Below the pieces are notes generated by a model. The model ran no database searches and was not told the origin of the DNA. It saw nothing but the letters and a program-made list of their open reading frames with translations. A DNA stretch of 64,000 nucleotides, taken from contig NZ_RBZM01000002.1 in the NCBI RefSeq assembly GCF_003628305.1, forward strand, positions 248,001 to 312,000. The letters run 5' to 3'. Each line of letters starts with the position of its first letter. Position 1 is the stretch's first letter. This DNA comes from Cohnella endophytica. Lineage in GTDB: Bacteria; Bacillota; Bacilli; Paenibacillales; Paenibacillaceae. The position numbers were made by a program, and so were the translations under genes. Positions 1 through 9,250 of the stretch are shown one piece after another.

Positions 1-2
1 AA

Positions 3-1523
3 ATCGCGTCAAGCGGTCTGGCATTTCTGCCCGACGGGTTTTTATACGCTTCAAATATGACCAGTACGATACACAAGACGACGATCGCGAACGAGCCCGT
101 AACGCCGACCGATCCGACTGATCCGCCTTCTTCCGGCAGCTCGACGCCGACGGGACCCGTGACCGAGACCGTCATTGCCGACGTCGAAGGCGGTACGCAA
201 GGAAAAATCGCCCAAACGAAAATCACACGCACGACCAAGCCAGACGGCACTAAAAGCGACTTCGTCTCCTTCTCGCCCGACAATGCGGCGGAGACGATCG
301 CCAAATTGAAAGACGACGGGGCGAAAGCCGTTCGCATCGTCATTCCGGATGCCAAGGACGAAGTATCCGAGCTTCGTTTGGAGCTGCCAGCGGGTACTCT
401 CCGCGCCATCTCGAGCAGCGGACTGAATCTCGAGATTTACACGAACAACGGCATCGTCACGATCCCAAACGGTTCGTTGTCCGGATTGTCAGAAGACCTT
501 TATTTCCACCTCGTTCCGATCAAGAAGGAAGACGAACGCCAAGAAGTCGAAGCGCGCGCCCGGAAGGAACAGATCGTCAAGAACGCGCTTGGGAACGAGG
601 ACGTTAAAGTCGTCGGCCGCCCGATGTCGATCGAAACGAACATGAAAAGTCGCGAAGTCGCACTGACATTGCCGTTGGACCAATCCTGGCTGCCGAGCGA
701 CCCGAGGGAGCAAGAAGCCTATTTGAAAGATCTCGGCATCTTCATCGAGCATAGCGACGGGGAACGGAAATTGGTGAGACCGGCCATCGCGACACTGCCG
801 GGCGGCAGGCTCGGCCTCTCGTTCACCGTCCTGAAATTCAGTACGTTCACGATCGTTCACGCGGACAACCTGTCGGAGATTTTGCTTGCCGATGGCGGAA
901 GCGGCGCCCAAGGCAAGCATTCCGCTTACATGAAAGGGTACGCCGACGGCTCGTTCAAACCGGAGCAAGCGGTAAGCCGATCGGAGATCGCCGCGATTTT
1001 GTACCGGTTGCTACAAGATCGTTACGCGGATGGGAAAGTCATCGCCTTCTCCGACGTCGCCTCAAACTTCTGGGCGAGCGCGGAAATTCGCTTCGCCGCG
1101 TCCAACGGGCTTATGATCGGTTATACCGACGGCAGCTTTAAGCCGAACGGGGACATTACGCGCGCGGAAATGGCGGCGATGCTTGCCAGGTTGGCCAAGT
1201 TAACCGGCAAGACGGAAGCTTCGGTCGTTCGTTTCGCCGACGTCGACGGCACTTGGGCCGCGGGCGCCATCGCCCAAGCCGCCCAAGCGGGATTCATGAA
1301 AGGCTATCCGGACGGAAGCTTTAAGCCGAATCAAACGGTAACGCGCGCCGAAGCCGTGACGATCTTCAACCGGGTCGCGAACCGCGGTCCGCTGCAAGGA
1401 GTAGTGACGCCTTCGTGGAAGGACGTTGCTACCGGCTACTGGGCGTTCAAGGACATCGAAGAAGCGTCCCAGGATCACGCCTACGAGAAAATGGAAGATC
1501 GGACGGAACAGCTCGTCCGTTAA
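3..1523 (+). CDS. SLH-domain surface protein, 5' end outside window
   Basis: The frame is open to the left edge with no stop, so the true start lies outside the window; an internal ATG is at 57. The visible part has a Pro/Thr/Ser-rich linker (about codons 30-55), an unassigned beta-rich region, and three C-terminal SLH repeats (roughly the last 190 residues), each with the GYxDGSFKP-type signature (KGYADGSFKP, IGYTDGSFKP, KGYPDGSFKP) followed by the (S/T)R(S/A)E segment. SLH repeats anchor proteins non-covalently to pyruvylated secondary cell-wall polymer, so this is an exported surface protein. The function of the N-terminal part is not recognisable. A strong hairpin follows the stop. Confidence 0.9.
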   Translation: MASSGLAFLPDGFLYASNMTSTIHKTTIANEPVTPTDPTDPPSSGSSTPTGPVTETVIADVEGGTQGKIAQTKITRTTKPDGTKSDFVSFSPDNAAETIAKLKDDGAKAVRIVIPDAKDEVSELRLELPAGTLRAISSSGLNLEIYTNNGIVTIPNGSLSGLSEDLYFHLVPIKKEDERQEVEARARKEQIVKNALGNEDVKVVGRPMSIETNMKSREVALTLPLDQSWLPSDPREQEAYLKDLGIFIEHSDGERKLVRPAIATLPGGRLGLSFTVLKFSTFTIVHADNLSEILLADGGSGAQGKHSAYMKGYADGSFKPEQAVSRSEIAAILYRLLQDRYADGKVIAFSDVASNFWASAEIRFAASNGLMIGYTDGSFKPNGDITRAEMAAMLARLAKLTGKTEASVVRFADVDGTWAAGAIAQAAQAGFMKGYPDGSFKPNQTVTRAEAVTIFNRVANRGPLQGVVTPSWKDVATGYWAFKDIEEASQDHAYEKMEDRTEQLVR

Positions 1524-1538
1524 CGTAAACAACATGCG

Positions 1539-1581
1539 AAAGAGCCTTCGGAATCACGTTGGATTCCGAAGGCTCTTTTTT
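1539..1581. terminator. Bidirectional intrinsic terminator
   Basis: A 16-bp perfect stem (1540-1555 with 1562-1577) and a 6-nt loop is followed by a T-run on the plus strand and preceded by A residues. It lies between the convergent SLH gene and the FtsH-like gene and can serve both. Confidence 0.85.
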
Positions 1582-1587
1582 ACGTGC

Positions 1588-3087
1588 TTAAGCGGCTTGA
1601 AGTTTGATTTGACGGCGAAGCTGCTCGCCGGTCAACGTTTCCTCGCTGATGAGATGCGCGAGCAGATGCTCGAACGTCTCTTTATGCTTGCCGAGAAGCG
1701 CTCTCGTCCGGCCGGTCAGTTCTTCGAGGATTTTGCCGTTTTCTTCCGACCACTGCTCTTGCGTCAAAGCTTCGGGGTGCACGATTCCCAAATCGGACAT
1801 GCCCGATTCGATCATCGTCCTCACGATGTTCGTCGCTTGGTCAAAGTCTCCGCGAGATCCGGTACTGCGCCCGCCGTAGAAAATTTCCTCGGCTACGGCG
1901 CCGCCTAACGCGATCATGATCTGCTGTTCAAGGAACTCCAGCGTGTACAGATAACTGTCTTGCTGCGGATGGTGACGAACATAGCCGAGCGCTTGACCGC
2001 GCGGCGTCAAAGACACTTGCGCGACGCTCTCGGGCCGCACGTTCTCGGCGACGATCGCATGGCCGAGTTCGTGGATCGCAACGCGTTCGCGTTCTTCGCG
2101 CGTCGTCTCGCGGTCCATCCGTTCGCCCATCATCACCTTGTCGATCGCTTGGGACAGATGCTCGCTTCCGATCGTTTCGGACTGCTCGCGCATAGCGTAG
2201 ATGGCCGCTTCGTTCATCACGCTCTCGAGCTGCGCCCCGGAAAATCCGAAAGTCTCTTCGGCGACTTTGCCGAGCGACGCGTCCGGGGAGAGCGGCTTAT
2301 TGCGGGCGTGCAGTCGCAAAATATGTTCTCTGGCCGACTTGTCCGGCAAGTCCACTTGAATCTGGCGGTCGAAACGACCGGGACGCAGCAATGCCGAATC
2401 CAGGAGCTCTTTGCGGTTCGTCGCGGCGATCAAAAGCACGCGAACGCTCTCGTCTCCTTGAACGCCGTCCATTTCGGTCAACAACTGGTTAAGCGTCTGG
2501 TCGTATTCCCGATGCTGGCCGCCGTCGCGTTTGCCGCCGATCCCGTCGATCTCGTCGATGAAAATAATCGCGCTATCGCGTTTTAATTTCAAAGCTTGCT
2601 GACGGGCTTCCTTGAACAAATCCCGGATACGGCCCGCGCCGACGCCGACGTACATCTCCACGAATTCGCTACCCGACGCGGCGATGAATGCGGAATGGGT
2701 ATATTGGGCTGCCGCTTTGGCTAGTAATGTTTTACCGGTTCCCGGAGGGCCCGTCAATAAAATACCCTTGAGCGGGCGAATGCCGAGCTTCTGAATTTTC
2801 TCACGGTGCACCAGAAAGTCGAGCGCTTCCGTCAGTTCCCGCTTCGGCTGTTCTTGGCCGCCGATGTCCTCGAACGTAAGGAATTCGGGCTTGCGGGTCG
2901 CCGCCTTCTTGCCTGCGGCTCCCATCGCCAGGCCGCCTCGCGAACGAGTGAACAGGAATATCGCGCCGAACATCAGCAAGCCCATTACCAGAATGGCCGG
3001 CGGCAATCCGACGTACAATAGGAACACGAGCACGACGAATATTGCGCCTATCGCCACTTCCATACCGTAATTGCTTATTTTACGCAT
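1588..3087 (-). CDS. FtsH-type membrane AAA+ zinc metalloprotease, short form
   Basis: A 499-residue protein with two N-terminal membrane segments (about 11-27 and 30-47), an AAA+ ATPase module (Walker A GPPGTGKT at 113-120, Walker B IIFIDEID at 174-181, an arginine-finger region near 235), and an M41 peptidase domain with HELGH at 339-343 and a likely third zinc ligand at Asp414. Ordinary FtsH is 600-700 residues and has an extracytoplasmic domain of roughly 70 residues between the two membrane helices; here only a GLPP-type turn separates them. AGGAG lies 9 nt before the ATG. It overlaps the upstream small membrane-protein gene by 8 nt, so the two are probably translated together. Likely role: membrane protein quality control; the specific substrate is unknown. 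Confidence 0.9.
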   Translation of the reverse strand: MRKISNYGMEVAIGAIFVVLVFLLYVGLPPAILVMGLLMFGAIFLFTRSRGGLAMGAAGKKAATRKPEFLTFEDIGGQEQPKRELTEALDFLVHREKIQKLGIRPLKGILLTGPPGTGKTLLAKAAAQYTHSAFIAASGSEFVEMYVGVGAGRIRDLFKEARQQALKLKRDSAIIFIDEIDGIGGKRDGGQHREYDQTLNQLLTEMDGVQGDESVRVLLIAATNRKELLDSALLRPGRFDRQIQVDLPDKSAREHILRLHARNKPLSPDASLGKVAEETFGFSGAQLESVMNEAAIYAMREQSETIGSEHLSQAIDKVMMGERMDRETTREERERVAIHELGHAIVAENVRPESVAQVSLTPRGQALGYVRHHPQQDSYLYTLEFLEQQIMIALGGAVAEEIFYGGRSTGSRGDFDQATNIVRTMIESGMSDLGIVHPEALTQEQWSEENGKILEELTGRTRALLGKHKETFEHLLAHLISEETLTGEQLRRQIKLQAA

Positions 3088-3616
3088 TTGGCCACGCTCC
3101 TAACGTTGCGGGCTGGCGCGGCAGCACGATGAACTTCGCCGCGTTTCCGTCCCGCATCGAGATATACACGTTGTTATCATCCATGTCCGTCGTTGCCGTC
3201 ACGCCCGGAAACTGTTTGGACAGCGAGTCCATCGCGTCGCGAACTCCGGAATACTTGTGGTTCTCCATCGACTCCGCGACGTCGAACAACGCGTAACTCC
3301 AAGCCTTGTCCAGTCTGGCGTTACCGGATGCCGTCGGCGCGAGTTCAAGATCCTTGCTGCCGATCTCTCCCGCTCCGTTTTGCTTGATCTGCCGATATAC
3401 GTCGCCGAGATTTGCGTCCGGAGCGAGCTTTACGTCTACTTTTACGGAACCCGTCGACATGATTACTTTCGCGGATTGTACGCCCGGAACCGCATTCGCT
3501 ACGCGGTCTAACGGTTGCTCCACGCCGTAATGGCGATAGGCGAACCATCCTCCGAACAGTATTGCGGCCGTTAACGCCGCCGTTATCGTAATCGGTAATA
3601 TTTTTATTTTTTTCAT
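3080..3616 (-). CDS. Membrane-anchored protein of unknown function, FtsH partner candidate
   Basis: A 178-residue protein with a Lys-rich start (MKKIKI), one membrane helix at about 8-24, and a soluble domain of about 150 residues predicted outside the cell. The segment around residues 40-75 has the look of a small alpha/beta domain (a valine-rich strand, then a helix), but I do not recognise a named family. GGAGGGG lies 9 nt before the chosen ATG; a TTG six codons upstream lies inside that ribosome-binding region and was rejected. The stop overlaps the start of the FtsH-like gene, suggesting a shared job. Function unknown. Confidence 0.75.
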   Translation of the reverse strand: MKKIKILPITITAALTAAILFGGWFAYRHYGVEQPLDRVANAVPGVQSAKVIMSTGSVKVDVKLAPDANLGDVYRQIKQNGAGEIGSKDLELAPTASGNARLDKAWSYALFDVAESMENHKYSGVRDAMDSLSKQFPGVTATTDMDDNNVYISMRDGNAAKFIVLPRQPATLGAWPNA

Positions 3617-3664
3617 ACAGCCGATCCCCTCCAAGTTGTTAATGATGATCTATCGCGATCGGGA

Positions 3665-3692
3665 CTTGTACGTAATGGTCGAATATGGTCAA
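3665..3692 (-). promoter_or_regulatory. Possible SigA promoter for the FtsH pair
   Basis: On the minus strand TTGACC, 16 nt, TACAAG lies about 50 nt upstream of the small membrane-protein gene. The match is moderate; the rest of 3617-3857 holds no gene that I can support. Confidence 0.4.
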
Positions 3693-3810
3693 ACTCACGT
3701 CTCGAATTGCCGAATCCATCAGCTGAGTACATCTATCAGTATATCAGCATTCGATAGACGAATCGCTATTAAATAGATGGTAAGACAACCAATTGGTTAA
3801 ACGTCAACAA

Positions 3811-3835
3811 AAAAAACGCCTTTCGGCGTTTTTTT
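3811..3835 (-). terminator. Terminator after ypmB
   Basis: The stem AAAACGCC/GGCGTTTT with a TTTC loop has a long A-run on its left side, which is a U-tract on the minus-strand transcript. It closes the dinG-rex-mtaD-ypmB run. Confidence 0.8.
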
Positions 3836-3857
3836 GCGATTGCTAACTCGCGGTCGT

Positions 3858-4379
3858 TTAACTGGATAATACGAACGTTTTGAGCAACGTACCGTTCTCC
3901 AGCGAGTAGAAATCGAGCGATTGTCGTTGCTTATCGGTTCCGGTCCAGTAACGGATCTCCCATGCCGGCGCATCCTTAAACCAGCCGGGAATGATCCGGA
4001 TCGGCGTTCCCTCGTGCTCAAGGCCGAATTGCGCCAGCATTTGCTTTCGCGATAGATTCTCGCTCATTTTCTCGCGCACGATTTCGTTCGCGCGTTCGAA
4101 TATCATCCACGGTTCGCCATCGGCGTCTTTGCCCGACACGACCCACACCGTCTCGTCCCACGTGTGGGATGCCGCGTCGGAAATACTGGTCAAGCCCCCT
4201 TGCTCCTTCGCGATCCGAATGGCGTTATTTTCGGCGTTGCGGTATTCCGAATCCGAAGATCGCACGTACAGGAAAAACGATACGAGTACGAACGCGACGA
4301 ATCCGGTCACGAGAAATATCCATTTCACGAGAGAGAGGGACGGGAGCTTTTTGGGTCCCCCGCTGCGCATCAGAATCAT
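3858..4379 (-). CDS. ypmB: YpmB-like DUF5590 membrane-anchored protein
   Basis: A 173-residue protein with one N-terminal transmembrane segment at about 18-40 (basic side before it) and an extracytoplasmic domain rich in short strands and Trp residues, typical of YpmB (DUF5590, PepSY-like fold). In B. subtilis ypmB also lies beside dinG, so position supports the call. The ATG overlaps the mtaD stop by 4 nt (ATGA), indicating translational coupling; a second in-frame ATG three codons on is possible. No enzymatic function is known for the family. Confidence 0.8.
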   Translation of the reverse strand: MILMRSGGPKKLPSLSLVKWIFLVTGFVAFVLVSFFLYVRSSDSEYRNAENNAIRIAKEQGGLTSISDAASHTWDETVWVVSGKDADGEPWMIFERANEIVREKMSENLSRKQMLAQFGLEHEGTPIRIIPGWFKDAPAWEIRYWTGTDKQRQSLDFYSLENGTLLKTFVLSS

Positions 4380-5680
4380 CCCCTTAACCTACGGAAACAA
4401 CGCTCCGCTTCCGCGAGAATTTTCTCTTCGTCCAACGTGAGAAGCTTGCCGTCCCTAAGCAATTGTTTGCCGTCGACCCAAACGTGGGCAACATCGGAGC
4501 CTCTGGCGGCATACGCCAAATGCGAAACGTAATCGGTATGCGGGACAAAATGCGGTTGGGCGAGCGACAACGCGATGAAGTCCGCTTTCAGTCCTTCCTT
4601 CAATTGTCCCGTTACCCCTTGCAAGCCGATCGAGCGAGCTCCGTACGTCGTACCCATTCGCAGCGCTTCCACTGCCGGAATGACGGTCGGATCGCCGGAA
4701 ACTCCTTTGTGAAGCAAAGCGGCCATCGTAATTTCTTGGAAAAGATCGAGATTATTGTTGCTAGCCGCGCTATCCGTTCCCAGAGACACCGTGACCCCGG
4801 CTTTCAGCAATTCGGGCACTCTCGCCACGCCGCTGGCAAGCTTAAGGTTGCTCACAGGGTTATGCGACACGGCGACGTTTCGTTCGGCTAGCAACGCGAT
4901 TTCCTCATCGTTAAGATGAACGGCATGCGCAACGAGCGTCGGACGGCTGAACATCCCCAGACGGTCGAGATGCTCTACCGGACGATAGCCGTAGTCTCTT
5001 ACATTCTGCTCGACTTCCGCGATCGTCTCCGACATATGAGTATGCATCGGCAAATCCAAATCATGAGCCGCTTCCACGAACTTCTCGATATAATCCGGAG
5101 GGCAAGTATAAGGAGCGTGCGGGGAAATCATGACGCTAATGCGTCCGTCCGCCGCGCCGTGCCAGTCCTTCGCGAATTGAATCGCGTCCGCAAGTTTCGC
5201 CTTTTGCACGTCCTCCGGACACAACCCGATAACCCCGCGCGTCAAGCTGGCGCGCATCCCGGATTGTTCCACGACTTCGGCAACGCGGTGCATATGATCG
5301 TACATATCGACGAAAGTCGTCGTACCGCTCTTGATCATCTCGGCCGCGGCAAGCGCGGAGCCCCAGTAGACGTCGTCTCCCGTGTACTTCGCTTCGGTCG
5401 GCCACATATGATTTTGCAGCCAATCCTGCAGCGCAAGATCGTCCGCCAAGCCGCGGAGCAAGGACATTGCGGCATGGCCATGCGTATTGACTAATCCCGG
5501 CATGAACAGCAATCCGCGGCCATCCATGGTTTCGGTCGCTTGAGCAAGCTCCGACTGAGGCGCTTCCCCTTCGCCCAAACCGACGATTTTGCCTTCTTCT
5601 ACCGCCATCCAACCGCGAAATTGAAGCTGCGATTCATCCATCGTGACGAAATATCCTTGATTGATTAGCAGACGAGTCAT
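4376..5680 (-). CDS. mtaD: Amidohydrolase, 5'-methylthioadenosine/S-adenosylhomocysteine deaminase family
   Basis: A 434-residue amidohydrolase with the metal-binding HxH (NTHGHA, His67/His69), a further HTH-type metal/substrate region near 215, a HAVHL motif near 250, and the terminal TDSAASNN motif with the catalytic metal Asp near 300. This set fits the MtaD/SAH deaminase branch (EC 3.5.4.28/31), which deaminates methylthioadenosine or S-adenosylhomocysteine to the inosine derivative in the cytoplasm. Related branches (TrzN/AtzB type, guanine deaminase) share the fold, so exact substrate is inferred. It begins 2 nt after the rex stop and ends in a 4-nt overlap with ypmB. Confidence 0.85.
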   Translation of the reverse strand: MTRLLINQGYFVTMDESQLQFRGWMAVEEGKIVGLGEGEAPQSELAQATETMDGRGLLFMPGLVNTHGHAAMSLLRGLADDLALQDWLQNHMWPTEAKYTGDDVYWGSALAAAEMIKSGTTTFVDMYDHMHRVAEVVEQSGMRASLTRGVIGLCPEDVQKAKLADAIQFAKDWHGAADGRISVMISPHAPYTCPPDYIEKFVEAAHDLDLPMHTHMSETIAEVEQNVRDYGYRPVEHLDRLGMFSRPTLVAHAVHLNDEEIALLAERNVAVSHNPVSNLKLASGVARVPELLKAGVTVSLGTDSAASNNNLDLFQEITMAALLHKGVSGDPTVIPAVEALRMGTTYGARSIGLQGVTGQLKEGLKADFIALSLAQPHFVPHTDYVSHLAYAARGSDVAHVWVDGKQLLRDGKLLTLDEEKILAEAERCFRRLRG

Positions 5681-5682
5681 TT

Positions 5683-6333
5683 CTATTCGTCACCTTCCTT
5701 AGCTTCATTAATATGATCCATATAGTAGGCAAGGCTTAGCAATTCCGCCGTGAAATCCGCATTGTGTATTCTCACGCCGGGCACGGCTTTAAGCACGACT
5801 GGCGCGAAATTCAGCAGTCCGCGAATGCCTGCGGCAATGAATTGATCCGCGACGTTCTGGGCTTCCGGAGCCGGAACCGTAATGATTCCTACCGATATGT
5901 CCAATTGCTGTACGGAAGCGGAAAGCTCCTGCATCGGCCGTACGGTCATATGGTTGATTTGCGTCCCTTTTTTGCTTTCGTCCGCGTCGAAGACGGCGAC
6001 GATTTTCATATTGTCTTTAATATACGTATTATAATTGCATAATGCCCGTCCCAAGTTGCCCGTGCCGACCAAAGCGACGTACATCGTCTTGTCGAGCTTA
6101 AGAATTTGACGGATTTTCTCGATCAGATAATCGACGTTATAACCGACGCCTTTACGGCCGAACTCGCCGAAATAGGCCAGATCCTTGCGGATTTGCGCCG
6201 GATTGAGATCCAGCTTTTCCCCCAAATCCTGAGAGGATACGGTTTGAATATTGCTTAAGCTTAACTCGTTAAGAAAGCGCAAATAAATCGGCAATCTCCT
6301 AACGACGGCTTCGGATATTTTAATCGGCTTCAT
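5683..6333 (-). CDS. rex: Redox-sensing transcriptional repressor Rex
   Basis: A 216-residue protein. Residues 1-80 form the winged-helix DNA-binding domain (VVRRLPIYLRFL opening, then a helix-turn-helix around 33-52 and the GYNV segment), followed by a Rossmann NAD(H)-binding domain with VGTGNLGRAL at about 89-98 and a C-terminal swap helix. Rex represses fermentative and respiratory genes and leaves DNA when NADH/NAD+ rises. The start was set at the ATG that overlaps the dinG stop by 4 nt and has GGGGGAG five nt upstream; a longer frame inside dinG was rejected. Coupling to dinG is unusual compared with the ydiH/rex locus of B. subtilis. Confidence 0.95.
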   Translation of the reverse strand: MKPIKISEAVVRRLPIYLRFLNELSLSNIQTVSSQDLGEKLDLNPAQIRKDLAYFGEFGRKGVGYNVDYLIEKIRQILKLDKTMYVALVGTGNLGRALCNYNTYIKDNMKIVAVFDADESKKGTQINHMTVRPMQELSASVQQLDISVGIITVPAPEAQNVADQFIAAGIRGLLNFAPVVLKAVPGVRIHNADFTAELLSLAYYMDHINEAKEGDE

Positions 6334-9203
6334 GAAGTCTCCCCCTCTCCCTGTTCCTCTGAGCTTACGGGCTGAAGCCACGATCGGACTCTGTCAGCCA
6401 TCGCGACCGTAGGCAAATGCTCCATTTTAGGGCCGGGTAGCGAATACAGAAAGTATTTGCCGTAATTCGTATCGATGACCCTCGTATCGTACAAAATAAC
6501 GATTCCCCTATCCGTAGAAGTCCTAACCAATCGGCCGAAACCTTGTTTGAATCGAATGACGGCTTGCGGCAGCGAAAGTTTCATGAACGGATTTTTATTT
6601 TCCGCCTGCAGTTTCTCCGATTTGGCTTCCGCTACCGGATGATTGGGAGGCTGGAACGGTAATCGCACGATAGCCAAACACGTGAGCGCGTCGCCGGGCA
6701 GATCGATACCTTCCCAGAAACTGCTCGTCCCAAGCAGAACGGAAGCCGGCTGCTTAACGAATTGCTGGGTAAGACGGCTTCGGCTTCCACCGTCCAGCCC
6801 TTGCCCGAGCACTTGGATTCCGCTCGTCTCCAACCGTTCCTTTAGAGGACCGTACACAGTCTTTAGCATGCGATGCGACGTGAACAAGACGAGCATTCTT
6901 CCGCCGACGGTCCGCGCCATTTCTTCCAAAGAATCCGTTAGCGCGTTTAAGAACGCTTTTTCCCCGTCTTTACCCTTAATGCCGGGAAAGTCCCGGGGAA
7001 TAAGCACGAGCGCTTGCTCGCGATACTTGAACGGAGACGGCAGCATGGCGGTTTTCAGTCGTCCGCCCTTCTCCGCATCGTCCAAGCCTAGTTGTTCCGT
7101 CACGTAACGGAACGATTTGTCGATCGTAAGCGTCGCGGAAGTCATGATGACGCTCGCCTTGCGATCGAAGACGCCTTCCTTCAGCAGTCCGCTGACGTCC
7201 GCCGGTACGCCGTAGATCCATATCGATCTTCCCCGATATTGGGAATGCCCTTCTACCCAATAGACGAATTCGGGCTTGCCAAGCGCGACGAAAGACTGCG
7301 TGTCCGACCTGACGTTCGAGAGATCCTTCAACACACCGCTCAGATCGGTAAGCAGGCCTTGCATGCTGAGCTCGTCCGCCTCTTCGCGGATTTCGACCGT
7401 CAGCTTCTCTAGCGGCCGGATAATGTCCGATAAGAGCTGGATGACATTGTTGCCGTCTACGGATAGGCTTTCCCATTGTTCGGGCAATTGGTTCGGCTTT
7501 AACCGGTAAGACAGATTTCCTGTCTCGTCCGCCGCTGCGTTCGAAGCGAGCAACCCGTATAAAGCGTCCATCCAACGTTCCCAAGCATCCCGGATTTCGT
7601 GAACCTTCGGCACGATCAGCTCCAGCTTCTCCGCCCATACGGACGATTCCGTGGAACCAAGCGATGCAACGGCTCCGATTAACTGAGGAAGCAAGCCCGT
7701 TTTCGCGTCTTTCCACAGGCGTTGCATCGGAACGATCAGCGTGGAATGTCCCGTCTTCTGACCGAGATGGTTGCTCGCCACCTCTTCGAGATGATGGGCC
7801 TCGTCGACGATTAACCGGTCGTACGCGGGAAGCAGTCGGTGATCGGCTCGCATGTCCGTAAACAACAGCGCATGATTCGTAATAATCAAATCCGCTTTGC
7901 CGGCATCTTGCCTGGCGCGATGATAGAAACATCTCTTAAACCAAGGGCAAGCGCGATTCAAGCATGACGCCGTATCGCTGGCAACCGCATCCCACTCTTC
8001 CTTGTTCCGACCGCCCACGTTAAGCTCCTCGGCTTCGCCTCTGGTCGTTTCGCCGAGCCAGACGGTCATTCCCCCGCGAACGACGGCTTCTTCGCGGCTG
8101 AAAGCGTGCTCGGGAATTTGCTGGCGATTCTCGAACTTCCGCAAACATAAGTAATTGCTCCGCCCTTTGAACACCGATGCGCGGAATGGCATCGGCAATG
8201 CTTGCTGCAGCAGCGGCAAATCCCGTTCTCGAAGTTGTTCCTGCAATTGAATCGTATGCGTACTTACGACGACTTTTTTGTCTTCTTTCAGACCATAATA
8301 GAGAGAAGGCAACAAATATCCTAACGATTTTCCCGTACCCGTACCCGCTTCGACGAGCAGATGCGCGTCGTCTTGCAGGGCGCCGAACACTTCCTTAAAC
8401 ATGATGTCCTGGCCTTCCCTCGTTTCGTAAGCCGGGAACATCGTCTTCAGGTTATTTTGTACGGCTTCCATATACGCGTCGAAATCCATATCTTCGAGAA
8501 GATCGTTGCGATCCTGCGGGGCTTCTTCGCTCCAATCTCCGACGTTCATCGCGAATTGGCGGAAATGATGCAAACCTTCTTCCGAGAGGAACGGCTGGGT
8601 TTCCCTCCAAGCCGCGACATGGGAAATCAACCAGCCGAGGTCGCTGGCTTCCGGATCGAACATGCCGTTTAATCGTTGCAGGGTAAATAGAGGAAGCATC
8701 CGTAGCTTCTCCAGGCATAATCGGAAAAGTTCCGCCGTCGCCAATGCATCGCAGTCCGCCCGATGAGGGTTTTCATGCGCGATGCCAAAAGCCTGCGTAA
8801 GCGATGTAAGAGCGAACGAGGGTTGCGTAGGGAAAACCAACCGTGCCAGCTCAACCGTATCGAGCATTCTGCCCGTGAAGGGCAAATAACCGCTCCTGTC
8901 GAGGGCGGCTTGCAGGAAACCCGCGTCGAATTCAACGTTGTGCGCTACAAGCACCGCGTCCTGCAGCAAGGGTACGATGGCGTTAAGCATATCTTCCATT
9001 TCCGGCGCATTCGCTACCTCTTCGTCGGTAATTCCCGTCAAACGGGTAATTTCCGCGGGAATCGGATTGCCGGGACGAACAAAGCTCGCATACGCGGAAC
9101 AAACGGTACCCGCTTCGTCGATAAGCGCGAGTCCCGTTTGTATGATTTCATCTTTATCGGACGACATGCCCGTTGTTTCGAAATCGAGCACGGCAAATTT
9201 CAT
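6330..9203 (-). CDS. dinG: DinG-family DNA helicase with N-terminal DEDDh exonuclease
   Basis: A 957-residue protein. Residues 1-170 are a DnaQ-like 3'-5' exonuclease (DFETTG at 7-12, HNVEFD at 88-93, HRADCD near 147). The rest is an XPD/DinG superfamily 2 helicase: Walker A GTGTGKS at 287-293, a DEAH box followed by another His near 475, and a C-terminal helicase half with QGFGRLVRT. Four cysteines (one near 350, then a C-x4-C-x5-C cluster near 415-427) sit where XPD-type enzymes hold an iron-sulfur cluster. Some Firmicute DinG proteins act only as exonucleases; the cysteines argue that helicase function may be kept. AAGGAAAGGAAG precedes the ATG. Confidence 0.92.
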   Translation of the reverse strand: MKFAVLDFETTGMSSDKDEIIQTGLALIDEAGTVCSAYASFVRPGNPIPAEITRLTGITDEEVANAPEMEDMLNAIVPLLQDAVLVAHNVEFDAGFLQAALDRSGYLPFTGRMLDTVELARLVFPTQPSFALTSLTQAFGIAHENPHRADCDALATAELFRLCLEKLRMLPLFTLQRLNGMFDPEASDLGWLISHVAAWRETQPFLSEEGLHHFRQFAMNVGDWSEEAPQDRNDLLEDMDFDAYMEAVQNNLKTMFPAYETREGQDIMFKEVFGALQDDAHLLVEAGTGTGKSLGYLLPSLYYGLKEDKKVVVSTHTIQLQEQLRERDLPLLQQALPMPFRASVFKGRSNYLCLRKFENRQQIPEHAFSREEAVVRGGMTVWLGETTRGEAEELNVGGRNKEEWDAVASDTASCLNRACPWFKRCFYHRARQDAGKADLIITNHALLFTDMRADHRLLPAYDRLIVDEAHHLEEVASNHLGQKTGHSTLIVPMQRLWKDAKTGLLPQLIGAVASLGSTESSVWAEKLELIVPKVHEIRDAWERWMDALYGLLASNAAADETGNLSYRLKPNQLPEQWESLSVDGNNVIQLLSDIIRPLEKLTVEIREEADELSMQGLLTDLSGVLKDLSNVRSDTQSFVALGKPEFVYWVEGHSQYRGRSIWIYGVPADVSGLLKEGVFDRKASVIMTSATLTIDKSFRYVTEQLGLDDAEKGGRLKTAMLPSPFKYREQALVLIPRDFPGIKGKDGEKAFLNALTDSLEEMARTVGGRMLVLFTSHRMLKTVYGPLKERLETSGIQVLGQGLDGGSRSRLTQQFVKQPASVLLGTSSFWEGIDLPGDALTCLAIVRLPFQPPNHPVAEAKSEKLQAENKNPFMKLSLPQAVIRFKQGFGRLVRTSTDRGIVILYDTRVIDTNYGKYFLYSLPGPKMEHLPTVAMADRVRSWLQPVSSEEQGEGETS

Positions 9204-9250
9204 TCCAGACTTCCTTTCCTTCCGGCGCGCAGAACAGAAAATAATTGCAA

